Assembly: GCA_964621785.1 (NCBI GenBank)
Contig: CAZUPD010000029.1
Location: forward strand, 1-64,000
Direction: 5' to 3'
DNA: 64,000 nt
Source of the DNA: JACKDW01 sp964621785
GTDB lineage: Bacteria; Myxococcota_A; Polyangia; Nannocystales; Nannocystaceae
Shown: piece after piece, positions 28,005 through 38,096 of the stretch
Layout of the letters: every line of letters starts with the position of its first letter
Numbering within the stretch: the stretch's first letter is position 1
Program-made: the position numbers and the translations under genes
The notes under the pieces: model-generated
Told to the model about the DNA's origin: nothing
The model's input: only the letters and a program-made list of their open reading frames with translations
Database searches by the model: none

Positions 28005-28991
28005 ATGATGCGCGACCAATCCCGTTTTCGACTCCGCTCTGTGCTCGCCCTCGGGGTCTTTTTGTCGACCGGTTGTGGCGAGCCCCCGAGCATGGTGCCG
28101 GCTCCCCAGATGGACAAGGTCAAGCAGGCGCAGGAGCAGGACGGCAAACAGGTCGCGCCCGCCCAAGTGACCGACGAGCAACACGAGGCCACCTATCTCG
28201 CGGCCAAAGAGATGTTTTCCAAGGTCGCCGAAGGGGACGGCCAGGGCCTTCGCAACGTCCTACAAACCCACGGGCCGAAGTTGCGGGTGGTGGCCGACAG
28301 TGCCGGCGATACCCACCTGCGGGCCAACGCGAGTCTGATGCTCGGCCGCCTGTACGAGGGGGCCGAAGATCGCAAAACCGCGATCTCCTATTACCGCCAG
28401 GCCCGCGATCTGTTGCCGAACGAACTCGCAATCTCCCAGGCACTTGCCATCGCCCTCGCCGGGGATAGCCAGTTTTCCAAGGCGGCACCGATCCAGCGCA
28501 AGATCGTCGACGAGATTCCCGACGACCTCGCTGCCCGGTTGCTCCTCGGCGAGATCTTGCTCAAAGCAGGCCGCGAGGAAGATGCGACCCGTGCATATGC
28601 GGAGTATGAGATGCGGCGCAAAGGGCTGATCGACGGGTTGACGCTGCACGACAAACAGATGAAATACGCCAAGCCGACCGAGGAGCGGATCGAGTGTGCG
28701 TTGGCCCTGGCACCTGCCCGCGACAACGGTACGGCGATGGCGCTGTTGTACGCGCTCAAGTTTGATCCCGAGGTCAAGGTGCGCACAGCCGTGGTCGAAG
28801 CGATGGGGATCCAGCGCTTGGCCGGCTACACCGAGCGCCTGCAGGAACGACTGAAGCAGGAGACCGACAGCGAGATGCAAGAGACGATCAAGTGGGCGTT
28901 GGCGGAGATCGAGCGCGATCCAGTGCAGTCGAAGCAGGATGAGGCACCGGCAGCGCCTGCTGAGGATGAGGCACCGGCGACCACCGGCTGA
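28005..28991 (+). CDS. TPR/HEAT-repeat lipoprotein
   Basis: 328 residues. The signal LALGVFLSTGC marks lipidation of the Cys before GEPPS. The chain has a helical TPR section (AISYYRQARDLLPNELAISQALAIALAGDSQFSKA and following units) and a HEAT-like C-terminal pair (VKVRTAVVEAMGIQRL, TERLQERL). The last 20 residues are a repeated DEAPA tail. ATG 28005 has GGAAGGTG next to it. It precedes the ABC/gliding-type cluster, separated by 211 bases. The function is unknown; protein-protein contact in the envelope is likely. Confidence 0.75.
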   Translation: MMRDQSRFRLRSVLALGVFLSTGCGEPPSMVPAPQMDKVKQAQEQDGKQVAPAQVTDEQHEATYLAAKEMFSKVAEGDGQGLRNVLQTHGPKLRVVADSAGDTHLRANASLMLGRLYEGAEDRKTAISYYRQARDLLPNELAISQALAIALAGDSQFSKAAPIQRKIVDEIPDDLAARLLLGEILLKAGREEDATRAYAEYEMRRKGLIDGLTLHDKQMKYAKPTEERIECALALAPARDNGTAMALLYALKFDPEVKVRTAVVEAMGIQRLAGYTERLQERLKQETDSEMQETIKWALAEIERDPVQSKQDEAPAAPAEDEAPATTG

Positions 28992-29202
28992 CCGCCCGGG
29001 TTTCGTGCATTTGCAAGCCGAGAAGCACCGTCTTTCAGTGACAGCTTGCAGAGCACTTGAACCGTGAAATGGGCGTTGCGTGTGTCGTCGTCCGCGCGTG
29101 CAAGGGGGCATGTGAGGCACGCCTGTCGAGAGGTTGATTCTCGTCCGCAAAAAAAGCTGCCGGAAAACGGCGAAGCGGGTTAAGACTCCATACTCCGCCG
29201 CC

Positions 29203-30210
29203 ATGTCTGTGCGTCCTCCCGCATCCCTCGAAATCGTGTCGCTGAGCCACCGCTACCGCGGGACCCAGGTCGATGCCCTCGACGATGTGACATTCACCGT
29301 CAAACCGGGGGAACGCGTGGGATTGCTGGGCCCCAACGGCGCCGGCAAGTCGACGTTGATGCGGATCTTCTGCGGGTTTTTGGCCGTTCAGCAGCCCAAG
29401 GAGCGGCCTTTGGGGACCACCCGGGTGAAGGTCGGCGGCATCGATGTCTCGACCGATTCGCTCAAAGTCCGCGAACTAGTTGGCTACTTGCCCGAACAGG
29501 TCCCGCTGTATCTCGAGCTGCGCGTGCGCGAGCACCTCGAGTTTCGGGCTGCGATCAAAAAGATCCCATTTGCCGAGCGCGCGGCCGAGATCGCCCGGGT
29601 GTGTGGATTGACGGGGCTACAGGACATGCTCGAGCGTCCGATTGGTCAGCTCAGTCGCGGGTATCGCCAGCGTGTCGGTCTCGCCGATGCCCTGCTCGGA
29701 TCGCCGCCGCTGGTGGTGCTCGACGAGCCGACGGTCGGGCTTGATCCCAACCAGGTGCTCGAGATCCGGGCGATGCTCAAGGGCTTGGGCGGCGCCCAGA
29801 CCCTGATTTTTTCGAGTCATATCTTGGCCGAGGTGGAGGCGCTTTGCGACCGGGTTGTGATCCTCTCGCGCGGCCGTGTGGTCGCCGATGAGTCGGTCGC
29901 CGAGGCCATGCACGCCCACGATGTGATCGCCGAATGGGAGCAAAAGCCGGGGTCGGTCAACGCCGTGCTCACGCGGGTCAAACGCGACTATCCCGAAGCA
30001 CTTGTGCATGCACGGATCATGCTCGACACCACGCCCGCGCGGGTCGAGATTCCGTGTGACGGACCCGAAGTCGCCGCCGATCTGTGCCGGGCGCTGGGTC
30101 AGGCCTCCCTCGACGAAGGGATTCCACTTTGCCATCTCGCCCGTGGGCGTCGCCGGCTTGAAGAGCGGTTTGCCCGGGTCACGGGAGCGGCCGAAGGGGA
30201 GGTGCGATGA
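29203..30210 (+). CDS. ABC transporter ATPase, GldA-like (ABC-2 system)
   Basis: 335 residues: Walker A GPNGAGKST, Q-loop GYLPEQ, signature LSRGYRQRVGLADALL, Walker B VVLDEPTVGLDP, then the SSHIL switch and a C-terminal extension of about 100 residues typical of the GldA/CcmA-like group. ATG 29203 is the first Met with family similarity (EIVSLSHRYRG). The stop overlaps the next start (ATGA). With the next two genes it forms the GldA / GldF-GldG / DUF4340 unit. In Bacteroidetes the set serves gliding; elsewhere the substrate is unknown. Confidence 0.9.
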   Translation: MSVRPPASLEIVSLSHRYRGTQVDALDDVTFTVKPGERVGLLGPNGAGKSTLMRIFCGFLAVQQPKERPLGTTRVKVGGIDVSTDSLKVRELVGYLPEQVPLYLELRVREHLEFRAAIKKIPFAERAAEIARVCGLTGLQDMLERPIGQLSRGYRQRVGLADALLGSPPLVVLDEPTVGLDPNQVLEIRAMLKGLGGAQTLIFSSHILAEVEALCDRVVILSRGRVVADESVAEAMHAHDVIAEWEQKPGSVNAVLTRVKRDYPEALVHARIMLDTTPARVEIPCDGPEVAADLCRALGQASLDEGIPLCHLARGRRRLEERFARVTGAAEGEVR

Positions 30211-32444
30211 GCCGCGCCGACGCCCTGCAACACCCGTGGAGCTGGCTGCGCGGCACGGTCTTTTTGGCCCGCCGCGAGTTGCTCTCGCTGTTTGTCACCC
30301 CTTTGGCCTACCTGGTCGGGACCCTGTTTTTGCTCAACCAGGGGTGGAATTTTTCGTTGCTGCTACAAGTTCTCAACGACCCCCTGGCCGCACCTGGCCC
30401 GGTGATGCAGTTTTACTTCGGCGGCAGTTTTTTCATTTTGTGGTTGCCGGTCATCCTGTTGTGCGCGGCAGTCAGCATGCGCTTGGTCGTCGAGGAGCGG
30501 CGCCAGGGGACACTCGAGGCCCTCATGACCGCACCGCTGTCGGCCTCGCAGATCATCGTCGGAAAATTTGCAGGTGCATTTATTTTCTATGTCGGCCTGT
30601 GGCTGCCCACGCTCGCATTTTACGTGCTGCTGCGGGGGGCAGGGGTCGAGCCCGAACTCGGACCCATTTTGTCGGGCTACGCTGGAGTCCTGTTGATCGG
30701 CGGCAGTTTTCTCGCCGTCGGGGTGGTCGCCAGCACGATCGCCCGCAGCCAGTTGGCGGCCGCGATCACAACCGCGGTGACCTGTACGATCGCGCTGATG
30801 GCCGGGTTGCTAGTCGATCAGGTCGAGTCCGAGTGGATCGCCGCGGCCCTGCAATGGACGAGTTTGCTGGCGATGATGCAGGAACTCGCCCAGGGGATTG
30901 TCGACCCGCACTGGGTGTTTTTCCACCTCAGCATCACCGTGGTCCTGCTCGCGGCTGCGGTGGTGATCCTCAACCCGCGGCGCCGTTACGAGAATTTTTT
31001 TCAGTTGGTGTTGTTCGGGCTCGCCGTCGGTCACCTCGCGGTGTTTACCAGCCGTCACTGTGTGCGCGGGGACTGGACGAGCGGACGTGTCTATACATTG
31101 AGCGAGCGGGCCAACGATGTCTTGGGTGAGCTCAAGGCTCCGATCAATGTCACGGTCGTGGTCCCGGCGACGATCGGTGCGGGCCGGCCCAACCCGCTGT
31201 TGGGAGAGCTGCGCGAGGTGTTGTTGCGGATGCGCAACGCCACCCCCGACGGTCTGTTGCAGGTTCGGTTTTTAGATCCCGATCGCGATCGTCAACAGGC
31301 CGAGCCGATGATCCAGGACTTCGGTCTCAGCGGTCGCGAACTCGCCGACGGCGTCGTGTTGATCCGGGCGGGGCAGGGTGCTTCGCTGCGCAAGGGCCAT
31401 CTGTTGCCCGATGAACTGGTGACCTATGCGACAGGCCCAGATGTGCAGGTTTCAGGCCCGCGGGTCAAGGAGTTCCGCGGCGAAGAAGCGTTGCTCACCG
31501 AGTTTGTCAAGGTCAGCGATCCCAAGCGGTTGGTGGTCTGCTACACGCAGGGGCACGGTGAGCCGGCATTTGACAGCTTAGAGCCCTACCGCGGGTACGC
31601 CCATTTGCGGGACCTGTTGCGCGGGGCAAACCTCGAAACCCGGCCGGCGCTGCTCGACCGCCCGACCGAATTGGCCGAGTGCGATATCTTGATGGTCGCT
31701 GGGCCCACGGGCAAGTTGCCGCTCAAACACGTCGACGCCATCGAACGCTTTGCCGAGCAGGGCGGGGAGCTGCTGTTGTTGACCGGTGCCGTGTTGATGC
31801 GCGGGGACAATGCCCTCGCCCCCCACGGGTTGGAACCACTCGCCGCCCGCTACGGGATTCGCTTTGGCGACCGGATCGTCCTCGATCCCCACACGGTGCC
31901 CGGGGCGACCCCACTCCTTGCATTTACACTCGAATACGGATGGGGGCAGCACCCGGCGACCGAGAGTTTGGTCGGGCGGGCGATGTCGCTGTCGCAGGTC
32001 CGCGAGTTGGAACTCGGCAAGCCGGCGGTGTCGCTGTTGGAGACGACCGAAGAGAGTTGGGCCGAGTCGGAGTTGGGCGAGATTTCCCGTGGAATCGTGC
32101 CCGAGCTCGACACGACCGTCGATCGCGAGGGGCCGATTGCCGTGGCCGCAGCCGCTGAGTACGGGGGCTCACGCATGGTGGTGATCGCTTCCCAGGACTT
32201 CGCCCTCAATGCCCTGTTACGCGAGGATGTGGTTTACGATCACGGACGCGACCTGATCCTCAATGCGATCGGGTGGTTGAGTCAGCGGGAAAGTTTGCTG
32301 GGGATCCGCGCCCGCGAGCGCGAGCACGTCAAGCTGATGTTGATGCCGGAGCAGCTCGAGCGCATGCGGTTGATGTGTCTGTTGGGTTTACCGGGGTTTG
32401 CCGTTGGACTCGGGATCGTCGTGTTGTGGAGGAGGCGACGGTGA
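30207..32444 (+). CDS. ABC-2 permease fused to GldG-type extracytoplasmic domain
   Basis: 745 residues joining two usual partners. Residues 1-260 are a GldF-like ABC-2 permease with six membrane segments (RRELLSLFVTPLAYLVGTLFLL at the start, EERRQGTLEALMTAPLS in the middle). After a linker membrane segment near 265-285, residues about 300-715 are a GldG/IflG-like domain (VYTLSERANDVLGELKAPINVTVVVP, VVCYTQGHGEP, GGELLLLTGAVLM), closed by a last membrane segment (MCLLGLPGFAVGLGIVVLW). ATG 30207 overlaps the ATPase gene, and the stop overlaps the GTG of the next gene. Confidence 0.88.
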   Translation: MSRADALQHPWSWLRGTVFLARRELLSLFVTPLAYLVGTLFLLNQGWNFSLLLQVLNDPLAAPGPVMQFYFGGSFFILWLPVILLCAAVSMRLVVEERRQGTLEALMTAPLSASQIIVGKFAGAFIFYVGLWLPTLAFYVLLRGAGVEPELGPILSGYAGVLLIGGSFLAVGVVASTIARSQLAAAITTAVTCTIALMAGLLVDQVESEWIAAALQWTSLLAMMQELAQGIVDPHWVFFHLSITVVLLAAAVVILNPRRRYENFFQLVLFGLAVGHLAVFTSRHCVRGDWTSGRVYTLSERANDVLGELKAPINVTVVVPATIGAGRPNPLLGELREVLLRMRNATPDGLLQVRFLDPDRDRQQAEPMIQDFGLSGRELADGVVLIRAGQGASLRKGHLLPDELVTYATGPDVQVSGPRVKEFRGEEALLTEFVKVSDPKRLVVCYTQGHGEPAFDSLEPYRGYAHLRDLLRGANLETRPALLDRPTELAECDILMVAGPTGKLPLKHVDAIERFAEQGGELLLLTGAVLMRGDNALAPHGLEPLAARYGIRFGDRIVLDPHTVPGATPLLAFTLEYGWGQHPATESLVGRAMSLSQVRELELGKPAVSLLETTEESWAESELGEISRGIVPELDTTVDREGPIAVAAAAEYGGSRMVVIASQDFALNALLREDVVYDHGRDLILNAIGWLSQRESLLGIRAREREHVKLMLMPEQLERMRLMCLLGLPGFAVGLGIVVLWRRRR

Positions 32445-34819
32445 GCGAGCGAGGTCGCAAACCCGTGGAGCCAGAGCCCCAACAGGCCCTGCCGATCGAA
32501 CAGTTTCGACCCACACGGGTCACCCTGGGGTTGTTGTTGGCGGTCGGTGTATCTGCATTTTTGGTCCACCGCGACCCGTGGGCGACCAAGCCGAGCGCGG
32601 TTCAGATGGTGTCGGTCAAGTCCGCCGACAGACGGCTGTTTCCCAACCTCGGCGAGCAAGATGTTGCACAGGCAAGTATTGAGTTGTGGCACAGCGACCG
32701 CGCCCGTGTGCGCCTGTTGCCCGACGGTGCAGGCAATCACCAGGTGTTTGCCGACGATACCCTGCTCGGGGTCGCCGAGCCCGAGGCCCTCGACGGCCTG
32801 TGGTCTTCGCTGCGGATGGCAACCACGCTGCGGGCCGTCTCCCCGCGCACCCAACTACCTGAAGCGACCGCGGGGATCGAGGTGGTGTTGGGCGGCGAGC
32901 ATCTCCAGCTCGAGCTCGCCGGGCCGACTGGCGACGGCAGCGGGCACTACGGCAAATTGATGCATGAGCAAGGAAGTCTGTGGGTTGTCGAACCCGAGCT
33001 TGCGCTTGTGCTCGAGCAGGAGCCCGAAGCCTGGCTCTCCCGCCGGCTGTTGACGATGGAGCCGGCCGAGACCACGCGGGTCGAGATGACCGATGCCTCG
33101 GACGGCACGCCCCACCTCCCGCTGGTGTTGAGCCGCGGCGAAGATGGTTTGTGGCGCGCACGACATGAGGGCTCCGAGGCTCAGACGCCCGATCCTCCGG
33201 TTCCGGTGGGTCCAAAAAGTGAGCAGCTGTTGGCGACGGCGGCGGTCGAGACCCGGCTCTCGCGTCTGCTCGGGGCCCATCTCAACCCGTTTGTCGAACG
33301 CGAGCGGGTGCCCGAACAATCGCTTCAACCGTGGCTTCGGGTCGAAAATATGGCCGGGTCGGTCTCCTCGGTCAAACTCGGGCCCGAGTGTCCAGGCGAT
33401 CCCGATTTGCGGGTGGTCGACCGCGGGCCGGGACTCCTCGGATGTGTACCTACAACTTTACTCGACCCGTGGCCCCTGACCGATCCCGACAGCGGGCTGG
33501 CCGAGTCGCAACTGGTGCCCCATCCATACGCGAGGATCATCGGTGTCGATATGCGGCGGCCATCGGTTCAGAGGCTGCGCCGACGCGGTGGCGGTTGGGT
33601 GATCGAAGTCGGCGAGGCGGGCGAGGAGGCGCGGGAGGTCCCGGTATCCGAGCCCGAGGTCTACCGCTGGTACACCGAGGTTTCGGGGATTGAGGTCGCG
33701 CTCGGCGGCGGCGCATTCCGGCCGGAGATCGAGTTGGTGTTCGAGACGGATCTGGGGCGAACGCTGCGGGTCAAGTGCGGCCCTTCGACGGACTCCGGAG
33801 GCGATGACGCGAAGGACATGGCCGATGATTCTGGTCAAAGCCAGGGCGCGTCCGGCGTTCCGAAGCGAGGGGCATCCACCGAGGGGGGCGACCTGGACCG
33901 CGAAGGTTCGCAAACCAAACAGCGCCTCGGCGAAGGTGACAGGCGTGCCCGCGACGGGGCACAGAAAAACCAACGGCCAGGGCAATCGCCTGCGCCTGCG
34001 ACGATGTGCCAACGCGATGACGGTCCCGTGCTCTTGGTGCGCTCGCAGATCCCAAAAAAGATTGTATTTACAGACGAAACCTTCCGCGACCGCCGGCTGA
34101 CCGAGCTGGCTGTCGGCGATGTGCGGTGGCTGGAGATCGAGCCAGGGCCGCGGGCGAAGGAGATTCGTCAGAGCGTCCGCAGCGATCTCGGGATCTGGCA
34201 ACTCGATGCGCCGGAGCATCCAGACGGTGGCGATGCGCTCGACGAGGTTCGGGTCGAGGGGATGTTGGCGGCATTCGCCAGCGTGCGCGCCGAGCAGTGG
34301 GTCGACCGCCCGCTGGCGAAAACCCGGTTGCGGACGATCCGAGTGGGGCGGACACCGACGCGGACGCGGACGCCCGAAATTTCGTTGCATCTACATGAAG
34401 GATGTGTCGTCGATCTGCCTGACGTCGACCGAGCAGCCCGGATCAGCGATGGTGATTGCACCGCGTTGCTCGAGGATGTGCTGTACATCGATCCCCTGCG
34501 CGAGTGGCTGTCGACAGCGCGTTCGCTCGAAGTTCAAGTCGTTGGAAAACCGGAGGATACGGCGAGACTCAACCAACGCGAGGGATTGTGGTACCTCGAG
34601 GGGACACAAGAGATTGTCGACGGGCCACTGCGCGACCGACTCGCGGGGTTTGATTCGTGGCGCGCGGCCGGTATCGCTGCCGGTACCCCACCCGGGCCAG
34701 CACGGGTGAAGCTCCGAATTCAGCGCCCACAAAAACCAGTGATCGTGTTGTCGATCGGTGATAGTTGGGTGCAGCTACATCGTTCTTCGTGGTATTACCA
34801 GTCGGCCGAGAGCGGCTGA
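32441..34819 (+). CDS. DUF4340-like membrane-anchored protein of the GldA/FG cluster
   Basis: 792 residues: a short cytoplasmic N-terminus, one membrane segment (RVTLGLLLAVGVSAFLV), then a large extracytoplasmic beta-rich region made of repeated units (SIELWHSDRARVRLLPDG, ATAGIEVVLGGEHLQLELAG, VEMTDASDG, TARLNQREGLWYLEGTQ). This resembles DUF4340, which often accompanies gldG-like genes. An Asp/Gln/Arg-rich disordered stretch of about 80 residues (near 450-530) interrupts it. GTG 32441 is coupled to the gene before it (GTGA). Family identity is partly inferred from position. Confidence 0.7.
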   Translation: MSERGRKPVEPEPQQALPIEQFRPTRVTLGLLLAVGVSAFLVHRDPWATKPSAVQMVSVKSADRRLFPNLGEQDVAQASIELWHSDRARVRLLPDGAGNHQVFADDTLLGVAEPEALDGLWSSLRMATTLRAVSPRTQLPEATAGIEVVLGGEHLQLELAGPTGDGSGHYGKLMHEQGSLWVVEPELALVLEQEPEAWLSRRLLTMEPAETTRVEMTDASDGTPHLPLVLSRGEDGLWRARHEGSEAQTPDPPVPVGPKSEQLLATAAVETRLSRLLGAHLNPFVERERVPEQSLQPWLRVENMAGSVSSVKLGPECPGDPDLRVVDRGPGLLGCVPTTLLDPWPLTDPDSGLAESQLVPHPYARIIGVDMRRPSVQRLRRRGGGWVIEVGEAGEEAREVPVSEPEVYRWYTEVSGIEVALGGGAFRPEIELVFETDLGRTLRVKCGPSTDSGGDDAKDMADDSGQSQGASGVPKRGASTEGGDLDREGSQTKQRLGEGDRRARDGAQKNQRPGQSPAPATMCQRDDGPVLLVRSQIPKKIVFTDETFRDRRLTELAVGDVRWLEIEPGPRAKEIRQSVRSDLGIWQLDAPEHPDGGDALDEVRVEGMLAAFASVRAEQWVDRPLAKTRLRTIRVGRTPTRTRTPEISLHLHEGCVVDLPDVDRAARISDGDCTALLEDVLYIDPLREWLSTARSLEVQVVGKPEDTARLNQREGLWYLEGTQEIVDGPLRDRLAGFDSWRAAGIAAGTPPGPARVKLRIQRPQKPVIVLSIGDSWVQLHRSSWYYQSAESG

Positions 34820-34860
34820 TACGGTGGGCACGGCGGCTTCAAAAAATTGTTTGTACAATT

Positions 34861-34886
34861 GAAAACGGCCCGCCGAGGCGAGCCGC
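34861..34886 (-). terminator. Intrinsic terminator for the minus-strand lipoprotein gene
   Basis: On the minus strand CGGCTCGCC pairs with GGCGGGCCG (one wobble), followed by TTTTC. It lies between two convergent genes. A second AT-rich hairpin, AATTGT-TTGT-ACAATT, lies just beyond it (near 34845-34860). Confidence 0.65.
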
Positions 34887-34904
34887 TTTGATCGGACGTG
34901 GACG

Positions 34905-35627
34905 TCAGCCACCTTTTTTGGCGGCGTCTTTGTTGACCTTCTCGATGAGAGCTTTTTGCTCTTCTTCTTGCCGGGCAAGCTCGAGGGGGTGCCACGGCGA
35001 TCCGGGCGGGGCGACCCACTTGGTCTCGCCAGTCTCGGGATCGGCGACTTTGTAGGAGTCGAACTCGAGTAGGCCGCGGGCGTCGGCAAACCCTTGATCG
35101 GAGAAACGCCGGAACTTGCCGCGGAAGGTGTACTGCTCTCCCTTGGAGAAGGTGACGTCGGGAACGTCTTTCCACCGCTTGACGTCGTACTCGGGGATCG
35201 TGAAGGAGTAACTCACGACCATCATCGCACGCTTTTTGCCCTTCTCACCCTGCTTGTCGGTGATCCAGATGTGCGGGTGCTTGGCGGGCGGACAGGTCTC
35301 ACCCTCGGGGCATTCTGGAGGCTCGTAGATCTCTTGCACGTAGCCGCGAACTTCGATGATCTTCCCGGCGTCGCCCTCTTTGACGTTTTCTTCGAGGGTC
35401 TTGCGCAAACCGTAGATCGACCAGGAACCGTCTTCCCACTTGTCGGCGACCTTGCCTTCGTCGAAGTCGGGGGTCGGGGGCAACTCGACCTTGATCGCTA
35501 CGTTTTCGTCGGCGACGTCGGGGTCGGGTTTGTTGTCGGCCTTTTTTTCGTCGCCGTCACAACCGAACAGAAGCGATGCGACCAGCATCGTCGGGAGCAT
35601 GGGGTTGAGGAGAAAACGAGTCATCAT
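34905..35627 (-). CDS. Putative lipoprotein with OB-fold-like region
   Basis: 240 residues: signal MLPTMLVASLLFGC with lipid Cys, then an Asp/Lys-rich linker, then a beta-rich part (KIIEVRGYVQEIYEPPECPEGETCPP, HIWITDKQG, MMVVSYSF, GEQYTFRGKFRRFSDQGFADARGLLEFDSY) that reads like a soluble OB-type nucleic-acid or ligand fold. The tail is helical and charged. Two adjacent ATGs (35627 and 35624) serve as start. It is alone on the minus strand, convergent with the DUF4340-like gene. No function is known. Confidence 0.75.
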   Translation of the reverse strand: MMTRFLLNPMLPTMLVASLLFGCDGDEKKADNKPDPDVADENVAIKVELPPTPDFDEGKVADKWEDGSWSIYGLRKTLEENVKEGDAGKIIEVRGYVQEIYEPPECPEGETCPPAKHPHIWITDKQGEKGKKRAMMVVSYSFTIPEYDVKRWKDVPDVTFSKGEQYTFRGKFRRFSDQGFADARGLLEFDSYKVADPETGETKWVAPPGSPWHPLELARQEEEQKALIEKVNKDAAKKGG

Positions 35628-36175
35628 CGCCAGCGGGTCCCTCCGAGCTCCAACATGGAGCGATCGAGCGTGCCGTGGACCTGTATCACGCAAAGTCTTG
35701 GGAGTTCAAGCACTCACCCGGATATCTCACCAAGATTTCGGACCTGGTTTGCAACGGACTGACGGCCCACCCTCGGTTGCGCCGATGTCCGCGCGTCCAA
35801 TGGTTACGCACCTTTGCATCCCCGTTTGGAACCGTGGCAAAACGCGATGTTCGACTGCGGGACAGCAATGCGGGCATGTACCGTGACGCTCACCGCGATC
35901 CGGGGTAAAGCACACCCGTGGCGGCGAAGCGGAACACGTGCGGATCCCGGAATCCGGCAGCCCGTGGATTTCCTCGACACGACACCCCGCTTGCCGATTT
36001 CGCCGATTTCGCCGAGGTCGGTCCCGGCGAATCTTGTAGGAGCGCCACCACAACCGCACTTCACGGTGCCCAACTTCGGCGCGAGACGCCGCACGAGAAA
36101 AACCACGGGTTGCGACCGGAGATCGTTGTGCCCGCGCACTCGTCTGGACCGCACCAACGGTTCGAAAAAGGGTCG
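35628..36175. other. Intergenic region rich in shared short words
   Basis: About 550 bases between a minus-strand lipoprotein gene and the solute-binding gene. It carries several words repeated elsewhere in non-coding DNA: gtccaatggttacgcacc with ctttgcatcc (35795-35822), gccgatttcgccgagg (36002-36017) and cgagaaaaaccacggg (36094-36109). I see no gene. Confidence 0.5.
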
Positions 36176-38002
36176 ATGCACGCTCCACGGAGGTCCCGAG
36201 TGGGCCTCGCACTTGGCAGGTTCGCACGCATTTTTGGAGGGTCGCACTCGCTCGCAGCGGCGATCTTTTTCGCCCTGGTCAGTTGCGGTTCGGCAGAGCC
36301 CGACAACGTGGGGTCGACCAGCGAGGGCGCGATCGAAGAAGAGGCGGAGACACAAAGCCTGGAACAGGCGCTGTCCGATCTGCGGCAGCAAGAGGCCGAG
36401 GATACGGTCGTGATCGCGGTCCCAACCCTCCCGGAGTCGCTCGATCCATTTGCGTCGCTCGACCCGTGGGGCCAGCGGATCGTCGAGGATGTGGTGTTCG
36501 AGGGGTTGATGGCGCGAACCGATCAGGGGGCGCCGTGGGCTCAGCCCGCACTCGCCGATCATTGCGTACGCAAGCTTCTCCCAAAGTCCGAAGTGGTGCT
36601 GTGCCACCTGCGGCGCGATGCGACGTTCCACGACGAGACTCCCGTGACGACCGAGGATGTCCTGTTTAGCTTCGGCCGCTACCTCGGACCGAGGTATGTC
36701 GCCGAGCGCGAACGCGAGGGCCTGGCCGGGTTGCGAAATGTCGAGCTGGCCAAGGCTCCGCTCGCAGATGACGAAACCGAGGTCGACGATCCCGGCAACT
36801 GGATTCAGATCGAGTTCGACCGACCCAATCCACTGGTGTTCGAGCGCCTGGCGGCGGTCAAGATCGTGCCGCGAGTGGTCTACCTCGACCGCAGTCACGA
36901 CTTCGACAAACAACCGGTGGGCACGGGGCTGATGCGGGTCGCGTTGTTCGCCGAAGATCGGATCGTGCTCGAGCGTGTCGCCCCCCCGGGACGCCCCGGA
37001 GGTCCGGCTCCGAAGGTTGTGATCCGTGCGATCTCCGATGGTGCCCGGGCCCTCACGTTGCTGCGCCGCGGCGAGGTCCATGTGTTGGCCCAGGTATCCC
37101 CGGCACATATCCCCGACGAGCTCGGACGCCCGGGGATGGCGGCCAGGTTCCGCGGGTTTTTGGTGAGTCCACCCGAGTATGATCTGGTGCTCTACAACCT
37201 GCGTGAAGGAGCCCAGTCGCGGCAACCGATCCGCGATGCCCTCGATGCCGTGCTGCCGCGGGCCAAGTTGGCAGATGTGTACGGCGGTCAGGTGCTCGCG
37301 CTGTCGGCCCCGGTCGATCTCCACCCGCCGACCGAGATCGATCTCGAGAAGTTGGCCGAAGATACGCAGTCCGGTGCCGGGCTCGAGTTGTGGCGGGCGG
37401 CGGCAAAGCTCGACGACGACTTGCCGCACAGACTCGAGCAGGCCGGTGCCCAACTCGACGCCCGCGGGTGGGAACTCGAACGCGGATTTCGGCGCAAACC
37501 AGGTGGGAGTTTGCGGCTCGGCCTGATGTGGGAAACCTCGACCGGACTCGCGAGTGAGACGGCCAAGATCGTGCGCGGGGCGTGGGCCGACCTCGGCGTC
37601 CGGGTGCCCAACGTGACGGCTGGCTGGGCCTATTTGATGTTGTTGATGCGGCAAGGAAAATTCGACCTCGCCCTGGCCCGGTACGGCGAGGGCGACGATC
37701 TGTGGCCGATGTTTCACAGCCGCGGACGTCTCAATCTCACCGGAGTCAACGATCCGGTGCTCGACCAGGCGCTCGACAACTACCGCGAGGCCACGACCCC
37801 GGCACAGCGCATGACGGCGAAACAGGCCGTCGCCGAGCGTCTGTCCCAACTCAAACCGGTGTCTGTGTTGCGGGCCCCACTCGCTGTCACCCTGGTGTCC
37901 CGACAGATCCGCGGGCTTGTGTTTTCCGCCGATCGCCCGCGTCTGGACCGCTTGTGGCTGACAGCTTCGGGATCTGTGCATACGCTCGGCAACGGTCGGT
38001 GA
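36176..38002 (+). CDS. Family-5 extracellular solute-binding lipoprotein (peptide/nickel type)
   Basis: 608 residues with a lipoprotein signal (SLAAAIFFALVSC) and the SBP_bac_5 pattern: VVIAVPTLPESLDPF, VVFEGLMARTDQG, PALADHCVRKLLPKSEVVLCHLRRDATFHDETPVTTEDVLFSFGRY (the DGxPxTAxDV region), KPGGSLRLGLMW and KFDLALARYGEGDD. It would deliver oligopeptides or similar ligands to an ABC importer, but no permease or ATPase of that type is in the window. ATG 36176 has AAAGGG 5 bases upstream; the open frame continues upstream into non-coding repeats. Confidence 0.85.
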   Translation: MHAPRRSRVGLALGRFARIFGGSHSLAAAIFFALVSCGSAEPDNVGSTSEGAIEEEAETQSLEQALSDLRQQEAEDTVVIAVPTLPESLDPFASLDPWGQRIVEDVVFEGLMARTDQGAPWAQPALADHCVRKLLPKSEVVLCHLRRDATFHDETPVTTEDVLFSFGRYLGPRYVAEREREGLAGLRNVELAKAPLADDETEVDDPGNWIQIEFDRPNPLVFERLAAVKIVPRVVYLDRSHDFDKQPVGTGLMRVALFAEDRIVLERVAPPGRPGGPAPKVVIRAISDGARALTLLRRGEVHVLAQVSPAHIPDELGRPGMAARFRGFLVSPPEYDLVLYNLREGAQSRQPIRDALDAVLPRAKLADVYGGQVLALSAPVDLHPPTEIDLEKLAEDTQSGAGLELWRAAAKLDDDLPHRLEQAGAQLDARGWELERGFRRKPGGSLRLGLMWETSTGLASETAKIVRGAWADLGVRVPNVTAGWAYLMLLMRQGKFDLALARYGEGDDLWPMFHSRGRLNLTGVNDPVLDQALDNYREATTPAQRMTAKQAVAERLSQLKPVSVLRAPLAVTLVSRQIRGLVFSADRPRLDRLWLTASGSVHTLGNGR

Positions 38003-38096
38003 ACCGCGTGACCGTGAACTTCGGCGTTTGTATGCACAATATTTGGGGCAGGTAGGATAACCTGCTACCTCTGGCGCAAGGACAGAGGAGACCATC

